NCBI GenBank assembly: GCA_037043015.1
Contig: CM073326.1
Span: 7,820,345 to 7,884,344, forward strand
DNA: 64,000 bases
Source: Bryum argenteum
Lineage: Eukaryota > Streptophyta > Bryopsida > Bryales > Bryaceae
Reading direction: 5' to 3'
Below, in pieces: positions 46,786 through 57,743 of the stretch; within the stretch, counting starts at the first letter, position 1, and every line of letters starts with the position of its first letter. The notes under the pieces were generated by a model. The model saw nothing but the letters and a program-made list of their open reading frames with translations, had not been told where the DNA came from and did not search any database. Both the position numbers and the translations under genes were made by a program.

Positions 46786-47769
46786 ATGTTGCACTCTTCC
46801 TGCCATTTATACCTCCCCTTCCTCCTCCTCCTCCTCTTCCTGCCTCCTTCCCTCGCTGCGGGAGGGTCCACCGCGTCGAATGCTGATACCGTTGGTTTCT
46901 GGCTCGGATTCACTCTCCTCGTTATTGTTTCCAGCCTCGAGGCCGCCATGTCCTTCATCTGGACCCACATCCGCATGACGTCCGACGGCGAACACCTCCC
47001 CGAACTCTCCTGTCGCGTCTGCGGTCGCGAAGTGTCACTTTCTACCATCAACCATGAATCGGCTCGCAGGATCGCAGACGAAGGCCTGGGCGGCGGCTGC
47101 GCGTGTTATTGTACGGGAAATACCTCGATCGGCGGCGGCAAGATGGAGGCGACCCTGGACATGTATTGCAGTCTGACGCTGGTGCCCACATTGATGATCA
47201 GGAAGTTCGACCCCTGGACAAGTTTCAAAGCTCCGGCGGAGCTAGCAGACAATGTGCGAGTGTTCTTCAAGCCGCGCAATCACACTGTCAGACAGCTGCT
47301 GGAAAACGGGGTGAGCGTTATCATCGGGTTGATGGACGTGTCGCTCGGAGTCGCAGGTCTCGCATTGAATCCCCAATCACCGGAGGAGCTCTACAATGCG
47401 CTGATGGACCCGAAAGCGCCACTGACCATCGAGAACTACTCTACGTTGTTCCTGCTGTTTTGGCTGCTCGGGGTGGTGCTGCTCCTTTCTATACTTCCAA
47501 TGCGCTCGGAGAGGAGAAGCCTGCAGATTTTTGGCTTACCGGGCGCCATCGCATACGGGGTGGCGACCTTCGGGGCTCTCGTGCTGTTCGCGCTGGGGTG
47601 CTGGAAGATCGATGTGGCGAGGAAGGCGCACGAGGACTGGAGGCCTATGCTCAGTTACTGGATCGGCGGCGCAAGCACGATAAGCTTCCCCTGCTGTGGG
47701 ATGGAGGTTTTCCACACATTTGGTTTAGTCGGCCTGGTGTTTATGCTGAAGCATGCTTTTGAATTATAG
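46786..47769 (+). CDS. Unrecognised polytopic membrane protein, family copy 4 (intact)
   Basis: This is the sister of the gene at 36,448 and encodes 327 residues from ATG 46,786. The frame is open upstream to 46,756 but without an ATG. Signal peptide, hydrophobic segments and all Cys-rich motifs (CRVCG, CACYC) are kept. Differences are mostly conservative single substitutions, plus a two-residue longer C-terminus (HAFEL). The promoter and leader, including AACTTCCTCTCTGCTTCAT, are shared with the sister. The two genes lie about 10.3 kb apart in direct orientation, so they arose by tandem duplication. Maintenance of the frame in both copies argues for selection. Function is unknown. Confidence 0.75.
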   Translation: MLHSSCHLYLPFLLLLLFLPPSLAAGGSTASNADTVGFWLGFTLLVIVSSLEAAMSFIWTHIRMTSDGEHLPELSCRVCGREVSLSTINHESARRIADEGLGGGCACYCTGNTSIGGGKMEATLDMYCSLTLVPTLMIRKFDPWTSFKAPAELADNVRVFFKPRNHTVRQLLENGVSVIIGLMDVSLGVAGLALNPQSPEELYNALMDPKAPLTIENYSTLFLLFWLLGVVLLLSILPMRSERRSLQIFGLPGAIAYGVATFGALVLFALGCWKIDVARKAHEDWRPMLSYWIGGASTISFPCCGMEVFHTFGLVGLVFMLKHAFEL

Positions 47770-49973
47770 TGTCATCTTCAAGAATTCGATCGAAGACTTG
47801 TTTTGTATAATTATTTATTGTGACATAGCGGTGTTCAAGGGGATTAGTTCCTGAAAGTTGTTCCTTATCGGTACTTCATGCGATGGTATCGCCGGGTTTC
47901 AACCATGGTGCCATGGCCCCCGCCTGCATGCAAGAATGGCGAAGTTAGGACTCGTCCGGGTGAAAGCCCTCCAGCCCTTCCCTTACCTCCTCCGTGTCAC
48001 AGTTACTTGCCGAGAGCCACGAAAAATGCCCTATTGTAAACTTCTCAATGCAATAAAAAATTCCTAATCACAATCCTACCGACATTGCAAGATTCTGTGT
48101 TTATTGGAAATTATAGTGTCCGATGCAATCGAGGACTTCTGGGAAGACTTTGATGATTCAACGTTCGTCTAAGTCAACATATTTGAATGGATTTGAATAT
48201 TTCAGTCGATTATGGCCACCTAATTAGGGCCTCTTTCCTACGAGTATGATCGACATTCTTTGTGTTCAATCTAATAACAACAACCAGTTGAGCTCAGGAG
48301 CAACAGTTCATCTCAATCTGAATCGTCCACAGGAATTGCAAATGAGTGATTCGTACAGTTTACCTCGTAAGTTTCCAAAAGCTTCCGTGCGAGTGAACTC
48401 GATGTTGTGGATGTTGCAATATTAGTGGAGGCGTTTTTATAGACTACACTAAATAGGTAGATTAGTGTTAGATACACTAATTTATATGAACATGTTATAA
48501 GTTTTTACTGTTGATCAATATTTTTACCCTCTACATCTGTCAAAATGGGGATCTTTCTAGAGTATTGGAATCAATACTCTTGGTAATTTTTTTCTATCAA
48601 AAGTAAAAACTTACAGCATTTTCAAATCTTATAAAAATCTAACACTAATCTACCTATTCAGTGTACAGTTGAAGAGGTAATTGGCTGGAAACATGAATGG
48701 GGAAGATTCAAGTCGGGATGCACTCACTATCGCTCATATCAACTGGTTGCCGAACGTTGTTGGATTGACTTACAGGAATATGGATAAGTATGGAATATCG
48801 TGATCGAGGAGTATGGGCAAGTGAAAAAGACCTTACTTCCCAATCCGCCTAGCTTGCTCACTGGAGATCAAGTAGATCATGGACAGTTACATGCATCTTG
48901 ATAGACTCGGGGTCTTTACTATATTCGTAAATCCTCGTTCAATGTCAGAGCATCCACATCCTGTAACAATTACATCTATGACTGAAGAAGCTTCCAACCG
49001 TAAACATGCTCATCAAATAGTTCATGGACTACATTCTAAGCGGAGCATGTGTTTACCAACCACTCGCTGGTAAACACCTTCCAAAAAAGTAGCATCAGTA
49101 CAATCGAAGGTACACAACGAGCACCTTCGCACTGTTCATGGAGAACGGACACTCTACACGCTACAGTACATGCGATGAGGATGTTCGCATGATCGACACT
49201 AAGAATATGTAAAGAAATCAAATGGCTGTATACCTCCCCGTCTTTAATTTCTCACTGTATACATCTGCTGCCAACCCTTGAATGATCTGGAAGGAGACTC
49301 ATTCACTTCTGCGCAATCGGAAGCGGAGAATACGAAACGAGACGTTTGCAGTGGATTTGATCGACCCGCTATCGATCCAAAGTCCATTGAGAACTGCGAT
49401 TACACGAAGCGTCATGGTATCCGCCGAAACTGAATCGCCATACTCACAGCATAAAGCTACGAAAATAGCAACACCACCCACAGTGGCTGGATATTCCATC
49501 ATGGTAATCACGTTATGAGAGTGTCTGGATCGATCGGCAATACTCTCGATCAATCAAACATGAGCGAGCTCTGATCGACGAGCTCGGTTGGGATGAGCGA
49601 GCTCTGATCAACTAGTAGTCAACTGTAGAAAGGTCTAAGTGGCCCTTTCGAAACCAAGCTTTCTATCATTTTTTCATGGTTGTTGAGATTTCAAAGTTTT
49701 GTTCTGAGGTGCATAAACAGTAAATACCACACCATGCATTGTAGTTTTGAGGTCTACACTCTTAGTTTGCAAGAACGGATTGGTGAGGTCGGAAAGTACT
49801 CAAATGCAATTGAGTTGTTGTTTATTTTGCAATAAGGCCAACGCTTGATCCAAGCTCTTTCAGATGTGTTCTTGAAGTAAGTGCCACATACAGTATATAC
49901 AATTCCTTAGCAGTTTGTTAAGCTCAAATCAATGGGCCCTGTTTTAACCCAAGCTTCTTCACCCAAGCTTCTT
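47770..49973 (+). repeat. 3' flank of family copy 4 (duplicated segment)
   Basis: This is colinear with 37,426-39,570 and highly similar to it. It carries a MITE absent from the sister segment, and deletions around 49,505-49,640 relative to it. Confidence 0.8.
48447..48663. mobile_element. MITE with 27-bp terminal inverted repeats and TA duplication
   Basis: The ends CACTAAATAGGTAGATTAGT and (reverse) CACTGAATAGGTAGATTAGT match over 27 bp with one mismatch. TA flanks both sides (48,445-48,446 and 48,664-48,665). The duplicated sister segment at about 38,106 reads GACTACTGTTG with no insert, an intact empty site. It is therefore a TA-inserting (Tc1/mariner-type) non-autonomous element that entered after the segmental duplication. 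Confidence 0.9.
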
Positions 49974-51844
49974 CGTTGTGTTCTTGAAGCAAGTGCTAGA
50001 TATGTACAACTTCCAAGATTTGGCTTAACCCAAATCAAAGTCATGTGTTGTCATTATCAAAACAAGGGGTCTAGCTTAAATCTAATAAGCATTCAATCAT
50101 AAGATAAATTTAAATTAGTATGTACATTCAAACCAAAATCACTTAACACAAATTCTTCACAACTTTCTATCTAAAGTAATATAAAGGGAGGACTTTCAAT
50201 TCTCGCTTGGTCTTTTTTATAATGGGTTACTAGAAGAAACCCTATCGTTCTAGTCACCTTGCCATGGGCACCATTTGCAATTAGATGCAAATTGATGATC
50301 GAAGTTGCACGAGGTTATTGCTTGACAAACTCTAATTTAATTGCAACATAAACTTCTCACTTTTAGTTCAGTCGTTCATAGCTTTTCTTATAGCTTCTAG
50401 CCGCCGAGGTTTCAAGAGGTAAGAGGCAATTGTACGGTTGGTTGGTGTCTCAGAGTCAAGAATTGTTTCATTAGAGTCATTTGTATACTTGGTGCTAACT
50501 GGCTTTTGTGCTTCCAATTTGTGTGCTTCCAATTTGTGTCGTTCATAGCTTCTAGTCACCTTGCCATGGGCAACATTTGTAATTAGATGCATATTGATGA
50601 AGTTGCACAAGGCTAATTATGATATAATTTCAACATAAACTTCTCACTTTTAGATTGTATCATGTCCTTTGGCATATCACCAAGGGTAGGTTGAGGAGAA
50701 TTTCATGCCAACCTTAAAGAGGAACATGGCGTTCTTTTTACGTTAATGCTAAATGATAAAAGCATTCTATTTTGCATGTGAAATAACATATCAATATTCT
50801 TGTTTTAGATCTAAAACTTGATCAACAATGAGTGCACTGTAGATTCCAAGTTTTCCGGGAGAAACAAGGAATTTCATAAGTCATTTCACATGAAAAATAG
50901 AATGCTTTTATCATCTAGCACTAACGTAAGAAGAAGACGAACGCCATGATCTTCTTAAGGTTGGCGTGAAATTCTCTTCAACCTACCTTGGTTATATACC
51001 AAAGGACAAGAAGAAGACGAACGCCATGATCTTCTTAAGGTTGGCGTGAATTTCTCTTCAACCTACCCTGGTGATATGTCAAAGGACATGATACAATATA
51101 AAGAACTTTATGAGAACTTTATGTTGCAATTATGTTAGAGTTTGTCCAGCAATAACCTCGTGCAACTTCATCAATTTGCATTGCATCTAATTGCAAATGT
51201 TGCCCATGGCAAGGTGACTAGAAGCTATGAACGACACAAATTGGAAGCACACAAATTGGAAGCACAAAAGCGAGTTAGCACCAAGTATACAAATGACTAA
51301 TGAAACAATTCTTGACTTTGAGACACCAACTAGACACCAAATGTACAATTGCCTTTGTTTCTTGAGACTTTGGCCGCTGGAAGCTATAACAAAAGCTATG
51401 ACCGACTGAATTAAAAGTGAGAAGTTTATGTTGCAATTAAATTAGAGTTTGTCTAGCAATGGCCTGTGCAACTTCATCAATTTGCATCTAATTGCAAACC
51501 TTGCCATGGCAAGGTGACTAGAACAATAGGGTTTCTTCTAGGGTTTCTTCTAGTAACCCCTTATTGTTTTTTAAAAAACCAAGCAAGAAATGAAAGTCCT
51601 CCCATTATATTACTTTAGATAGAAAGTTGAGATGAATTTGTGTGAAGTGATGTTTATTTGAATGTACATACTGTAGTTTATTTTATGATTTAATGCTTAT
51701 TAGAAACGTAGGATCTAAGCCAGACGATCTAAGCTAAACTCATTGTTTTGATAATGTCAAGGACAACGCTTGACTTTGATTTGGACTAAGCTAAATCTGC
51801 TTTGGAAGGTGTACAAATCTAGCACTTGCCTCAAAAACACATCG
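49974..51844. mobile_element. Large foldback element B (about 1.9 kb)
   Basis: This is the counterpart of the element at 39,571-41,965, but with almost no loop. The arms run from 49,974 to about 50,850 and from about 50,860 to 51,844. Its transcript would fold into a hairpin with arms of nearly 900 bp. The right arm contains a 79-bp tandem duplication (50,930 to about 51,090) with the phrase GGTTGGCGTGAA, which also occurs in the SINE-related sequences. Confidence 0.82.
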
Positions 51845-52571
51845 TCATCATTAGGGGATGAAGCCTTAGCCTTGTCAGAAGGTACTACGGTACGTAGTTT
51901 ATGTAAACATGGTACCGTGTTTTGATTTAAATTTTAACTATTTGATTTTGGGAGAAGACCCCATACAAGTATTCCATGAAAATTTATAAAATATGAGTAT
52001 TTAATGATTTTATGAATTCCATTAAATATATAATGTGTGAATCCAAAACTTCTTCAATCTTTCTTAGCCCCTAAAGGAGCTAAATGTCAAAAACGACATT
52101 GTGTATGAAGGGTAGAAACTTTGAAGAGCCATAATTTCTTCATTTATAGTCTATTTTGGATGAAATCACCTATGGGGTTTACAAATGAAGTCTACTTTGT
52201 GTGGTAAAAATTGCAATTCCATAATATGAATTATGAATAAATGGCATGCATTCTATGAAGGCAGCTCTTGTTTTTGAGTTTTCAAACATGGGGGCATGTT
52301 TTATCATTGTGAGGCAATTTTTTCAGTCTAGAAATATCATTGAAAACTCAGTTTCTAAACTACTTAACCCTTTACCATTTGGAAAGCCTAATTAGGGTAA
52401 TACCAAGATTGTCTTATCAGAAAAAATTCCTATTCATTTATCAAACATGGCTTAGATGAGATGTACATCTAAGACTGTCTTCAATGTATCAAACGTCCCT
52501 CTCATCACAAATAACAAATAAATAGGAATTTTATCTGCTGCTAAGACAACACAACACTGATCGATACCAGC
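51845..52571. other. End of the duplicated segment, with a partial 1-kb repeat (copy 3)
   Basis: About 51,930-52,370 matches 42,770-43,190, including the end motif TTAGCCCCTAAA at 52,064. The match stops near 52,370 and marks the right breakpoint of the duplication. No gene is supported. Confidence 0.6.
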
Positions 52572-52882
52572 TATGGTAAGGTGTCCTATAATGGCGCAAT
52601 TTTCAGCACAGAAAATCTACAGGAATGTTGCGAGTGCACGCAATTTTTGTGCGTGGGGAAAATTAGTAGAAAACTAGAGCAAGTGGAATCATCATTTTCC
52701 AACTCTTCTACAGTAAGTAATGAATTTTTAAAGATGGAAATATAGGTGTTCTTAAAATGGTGCCCTGAAGTGACGCCCTATAATCTTTGCGCACTGTACA
52801 TAGTACTGTTGTAAGGAGAAGCTATTATGTACGTGACAGTGAAGATTACTAGGGCTCCATTTCGGCAGGCTGCTCTACCATA
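52572..52882. mobile_element. MITE-like element, copy 2 (311 bp)
   Basis: A near-identical copy of 26,339-26,663 with an internal deletion of about 20 bp near its right end. Ends are TATGGTA and TACCATA. It lies 280 bp upstream of the start codon of the short-chain dehydrogenase gene. Confidence 0.8.
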
Positions 52883-53161
52883 GCTAGAGAATGCCAAGTA
52901 GAAAGCGAATGGACATGCAAAAAGCAGTTTGGCACCGCCACTTGGCCACCGTCTCCGCACAGACCACACTTTGCCAAATGGCCTGTCACGTACTGCTCCC
53001 TCCGCGCCCATGCACCACACTCGTCACCCTCATACCCACAATCCTCCCTCCAGCAATCCAACTACAGAATGATCCACTCTTCTACCATGGCTGCTTAATT
53101 TGCATCCATCAATCGTTGCTAGTTTCAAACGGACCTGCAGTGTACGTGAAGGTTTCGAATC

Positions 53162-55355
53162 ATGGGGTTCCTGGAGTCTTTTCTCAACCTCGTGCTCCCG
53201 GTTTCAGGTCGGGGTTTCTTTCTATTCAATCTCTCCGGTGAATTGTGATTGTGAATGGTGGTATTGAAGTGCGTGCATCTGGTTTTGTTGCAGCGACGCT
53301 GGTGGTGGTGGTGCTATGGCCTTTGCTGGCTGTGTTGAAGGCAGGGCAGGCTATGGTGTCCGCCATCTTTCACGAGAAGATGCGCGGCAAGGTGGTGCTC
53401 ATCACCGGAGCTTCTTCTGGAATCGGAGAGGTGAGCTCTTCTTTATACTTTCAGCACAATGTGTTACGATATTGAACAAACACATTTTCGAAGGAATCTT
53501 ATGCATGAAAGTATAGATACATCATTTGAATGAATTTCGGTTTAAGGTGTTTCTTTTGGGTCCGAATTCTGTTTTGTTGGGTCGAACTTGCAAGGACTAT
53601 TGACGGAGATGGGACACTTGAATGTGCTGAATTTGCAAATCTCCAGTGATTATAAGCATCAGTTCAGGGTGAATCGCAATGTAATCGATCCAGTCTAATA
53701 ACTGAGCTAATCTAGAACAGAGAAATCTTATGTACATATAATCTTTTTAGCTCATGGAATGTAGAATATTTTCTTGCGATTGAACTGTAAATTCTGTGAA
53801 CAAGATTGATTCAGCAGTTTCGTCTTGTTTTGAGAAACCTCCTGATTGAATCTTGTGAAAGGCTAAATAGGATGAATGGTTACAGCATTTACTTATGCGA
53901 TCTAAAACTACAGAATCATGGGGAAGATATAATTGTTGGGATCCTCTCTAATGTATGTGAATTACATCGATGTAAAAGCCCTCAATTTACAGGTTACGAG
54001 CTATTTATGACCGAAAAGGTTCACCTGATTATCCATGTTTGCATATTTCAACAGCACATGGCCTACGAATATGCAAGGAAGGGAGCACGGCTTGCACTGG
54101 TGGCACGGCGAGAGCAACTACTCAATGATGTAGCTGACCGAGCCATGACTTACGGAGCCTCGGACGCTAAAGTCATAGTTGCCGATGTCTCTACCGAAGA
54201 CGGATGCAAGCGCCTTGTTGAGGAAACCATTTCCAAATACGGCCGACGTAATTAAGCTCAATTCAGTTTCTTTCTCGTTTCTTTCGATCTCTGTCTTGTC
54301 CCATTCATAAACATCCTGATTTTGGTGGTGCAGTGGATCATCTTGTGAATAACGCCGGAGTGGCTCACAGCTTCTTCTTCACTGATACCAAGGACATCAA
54401 GGCTCTCACCACCACTTTCGTAAGACCCTAACTTTGATAACAAAAACCATCATGAGTAGTAAATCAACAGCACTGAAGCTATCCACTTCCTGTTTGCTTA
54501 CATGATGATCATTACAGGACACTTCTTTCTGGGGCTATGTGTACACAACATACTACGCACTTCCACATCTGCAGCGCACCCGCGGCAAGATTCTTGTGAT
54601 AGCATCGGCAGCAAGTTGGTTGCCATATCCGCGTGAAATACTCTACAATGTGAGTACTGGCTTTCTTTACAAAAAAAAATCGATGCTTGTCACTCAAACA
54701 CGCTTAAGTGAAGCAGCTACGTATCTGTTTTTTCTAGAGAGATTACAGTGCGCTTCTGCTAATGGTTTGATTTTGTTTGACAGTCGGCCAAGGCAGGAAC
54801 ATTGGCCTTCTTTGACACACTGCGCGTGGAGGTGGGTGACACCATTGGCATCACCGTTGTTATGCCTGGATGGGTGCAAAGTGAGATCACCGAAGGCAAG
54901 TTCGTTCATCCAGACGGCCAAGTTTGGACCGATCCAACTGAGCGAGATGTACGTCTCCCACCTTCCTCACTTCGAACAATAGAATCTGTATAGAATCTAG
55001 AAATCATTCTGCAGCTGTTGTTGTTGCTTCTAGACTCTGGACAGTCCATATTGGGCGTTGAATTACGTGATGAATGTTTGATGTGCAGCTACATGTGGGT
55101 CCTGCGCCGATAGTTTCAGTGCAAGAATGTGCGGAGAATGCAGTCAAGGGGGTGGTGCGAGGGAAGCGCTATGTGATAGTGCCGTGGTACTATTCCATCT
55201 TCTTGCTGTTCCGAGTGTTTGCCCCGGAGATTGTCGAATGGGCATTCCGTTTCATTTTTGTCCGAAACCCTCGCAAGCCTCTCAGCAAAGCCATCTTGGA
55301 AGCTACCCAAGTGCAGAAAGTTTTGTACCCCACTAGTGTGCAGAAGACCGATTGA
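53162..55355 (+). CDS. Short-chain dehydrogenase/reductase, 11-beta-hydroxysteroid dehydrogenase-like
   Basis: This NAD(P)-dependent oxidoreductase resembles plant HSD/steroleosin-type enzymes, which oxidise or reduce sterol-like alcohols at membranes. Seven exons join in frame to 341 residues: 53162-53207, 53294-53430, 54055-54247, 54334-54419, 54518-54649, 54784-54948, 55089-55355. A hydrophobic N-terminal anchor (VVVVLWPLLAVL) precedes the Rossmann motif TGASSGIG (53-60). NNAG is at 131-134. The catalytic residues are S184, Y197 and K201 (YNSAKAG). The C-terminal extension contains a second hydrophobic stretch (VPWYYSIFLLFRVF). The start is chosen because MGFLESFLNLVLPVS aligns with the N-terminus of plant HSD1-like proteins. 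The substrate is not known. Confidence 0.93.
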
Positions 55356-56056
55356 TTACTTTGTTTCCATTTCCATACTTTCGTGTATATAGTCGAGGAG
55401 CTTTGTGATCAGAGGTACTGTACATGTAATTAGACATGTAAATGTTTACTGTACCGTACTAGTGTGTTTGTGCACATGTGGCCCTTTTTTTTATAGAATA
55501 ATGACTCAAGTTTTGTTCTTAAGACTACCTTTTTCTTGTTTCACTCAATGTAAACACAACTTGACTTTGTTTCCTAGAACTTGAACATTCAAGGGAGCAA
55601 AATTTGAATGTTTTGAATTGTTGGATTTATTACACTAAGAGCTTGTCCTGGATAATTTTGTATTTCTTCATAGCTTTGATAAGTATTTTATACTCTTCTA
55701 TACTCTTCGTTGGCTCTTTACTTATATAGGAAGCTTAACCCGGGACGGGGTATATGAAGGAATGGTTACATCATCAGTTGTTTTTGTTTTCAAGCAAAAG
55801 CTTGGTGTTTGAACCTATCGTAGCAGCAGCCTAAGTATTAAGTTGACTACTAACGTTTATTGTGTTAACTAACCTCTCTTCTTCCTTGTTAAAGGCCTTA
55901 ATTTTGTTAAAGGCCTTAATTTGCAACAACTTGAACTATACCACACTGCCCTGTGAGGCTCCAAGACTAAGTGTTGAACCTCCTTTGCATGTATGAAAAG
56001 GCTCCAAGGCTGTTGGGAAGCCATGTTTGCAAGACTATCACTAGTCTCTAAGTCCA
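55356..56056. other. 3' region of the dehydrogenase gene and intergenic DNA
   Basis: The 3' UTR is followed by AT-rich DNA. An 18-bp tandem duplication, TTGTTAAAGGCCTTAATT, lies at about 55,887-55,922. No gene is supported. Confidence 0.5.
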
Positions 56057-56059
56057 TGA

Positions 56060-56457
56060 GGGCATCCTCAGTCGGGGCCCGCCAAAGGGTCCCGGCATGG
56101 GCGTTTGGAGGGAGCCCTGCGAAGGAGCGGGGAGAAGTGCCGTGAGCGGGGTCGAGTGGGTCGCCCGCTACCCTCCCTGGAAAACGGATTTTCCCTGCCA
56201 CGTGCCGGAGCATTAGGGCTCGGGTCTGATTTCAATGTCTTTCCTGCCACTACGTGTGCCATGGTGGCTCCTGTCAGTACTCTACCGGGAGGACTCTTTC
56301 TCACGGCAAAGAGGAAAAATGTGATGAGAGCGGGAGCTGGTTTGGAGGGAGCCGCTTGGTAATGGGTGGGAAAGCGTGTCCACTGGCCCGCGCCGTGAGA
56401 TGCTGCCCCCGCCAGATACCGTTGGCGTGGGCCAAAACTGGCCGACTGAGGATGCTC
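56060..56457. mobile_element. GC-rich MITE with 16-bp terminal inverted repeats
   Basis: The ends GGGCATCCTCAGTCGG and, in reverse, GAGCATCCTCAGTCGG differ at one position and are flanked by TGA on both sides (56,057-56,059 and 56,458-56,460). The GAGCATC-type terminus and a 3-bp duplication resemble PIF/Harbinger-type MITEs, though TGA is not the usual TWA. The interior is clearly more GC-rich than the surrounding DNA. The short ORFs on both strands are not credible genes. Confidence 0.75.
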
Positions 56458-56596
56458 TGAGGATCGCGGTATCGGGAGTGTTGGAGAAGTTTTAGGGCTT
56501 GAAATATTCTTCTCTACATAGTCATCTGGCATTTCTATTTGTGACGTTGTATATACTAGGGGTCATACATCTCTAAGTTCATCTTTCGGGGAGGAG

Positions 56597-56790
56597 TGTT
56601 GAGATAGGATGAAAGTCCGTCTCTGTCCATCCATAGAGTTTACTTTAGGTAACGTAAAAGGTTTCAATCCTTCCATATAAATATGTGGTCATGAGACACT
56701 CCTAATAGATATTTTTTCATTATCTTGATATACTCGTTGCCTCCCTCTTGCTCTCTCTGTCTCCCTTCTCACAACAATATTAATGCAACA
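56597..56790 (+). mobile_element. Possible solo LTR
   Basis: A 194-bp stretch begins TGTTGAGATAGG and ends AATGCAACA, with TG...CA type termini. It is followed by TGTTATCAAC, loosely like the primer-binding site of Copia elements. No internal retrotransposon genes or second LTR were found, and no target duplication is clear. Confidence 0.3.
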
Positions 56791-57219
56791 CATGTTATCA
56801 ACTTCAAAAACTTCTTCTCTTTTAGGTTAACTCAAATGTCTCGCAGGTTTAGGGTTTAAACTTTGAAGGGTTTTGGTTTTGCATAGGACAACTGTCTCGA
56901 AGCTGTATTCCAACTCGAGATTGGGAAACAGCGCCTCATATGGTACATTCTCTTTGACTCATCTTTCTCCAAAAAAATTAGGAAATTATTCCGCAAACGG
57001 AATTGACAATACCCGGAACTTGTTTCTGGAGTTACCGATTAAACCAGTTAGTCTCTGGCGGGGGAGTTGCAGCCCCTACGTGTCAGCAGCAGAATGTTTG
57101 GCTTCATGATTTGTTTTACACCGTGGATGTTTGTGAGATGGATTTAATCTGAGTCGTTCATTCTATTGAGTAGGGTAAAAATTGGGGTTGCTTCGCCTAC
57201 TGCACCTGTGGTTTTTATT

Positions 57220-57510
57220 TTTCATTTTTCACTCCGGCCAGTGTTTCGTTTGTGCAGGCGCTTGCATGCGCTCACATGTGCTCGCAAGCTCTTTGAAGTG
57301 CGCTACGCAATCACGCTTATGCATCAGGTATGTATTGATTATTAGTTCGGCGTATTTGTGATTGTTGAACGCTAATTTATTCCTGCTTATTTATTTCATA
57401 CACCGGCCTGTGTTTAGTGTGTGCATGCGCTCGCATGTGCTTGCAAGCTTTTTAAAGTGCGCTACGCAATCACGCTTACTCTTTGCAGGTATGTATTGCA
57501 AGCATAACTG
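57220..57510 (+). repeat. Direct repeat of about 110 bp
   Basis: Two copies, at about 57,240-57,345 and 57,410-57,500, share CTACGCAATCACGCTTA and a purine/pyrimidine-alternating stretch (GCATGCGCTC). They lie upstream of the unrecognised two-exon gene. Confidence 0.7.
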
Positions 57511-57743
57511 TTCGTATTGTCGTAGTGAGAGTGAGGTGTCGACTGTAGTTAAGTTGAAATTTCGTTGCAGCTGAAATTGTGTCTGTGTCTTGTGTCTGTT
57601 GGTTGGCTGTGTGGATTCTGTCTTTTGGTGGTGAGTTTGTGAGAAAAGAGTCTCGGTTTTATTGGAGTTTCGGAGTCGTTGCATGTGATAGTCTTGGTGG
57701 TTTGCTTATCTGTTTGTCGTTGTTTCTTGTAGCATTTGGAGAC

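Noticed and set aside
56068-56532. ORFs up to 154 codons over the GC-rich MITE
   Set aside because: Open frames on both strands follow from the GC-rich composition; the terminal repeats show this is a non-coding element.
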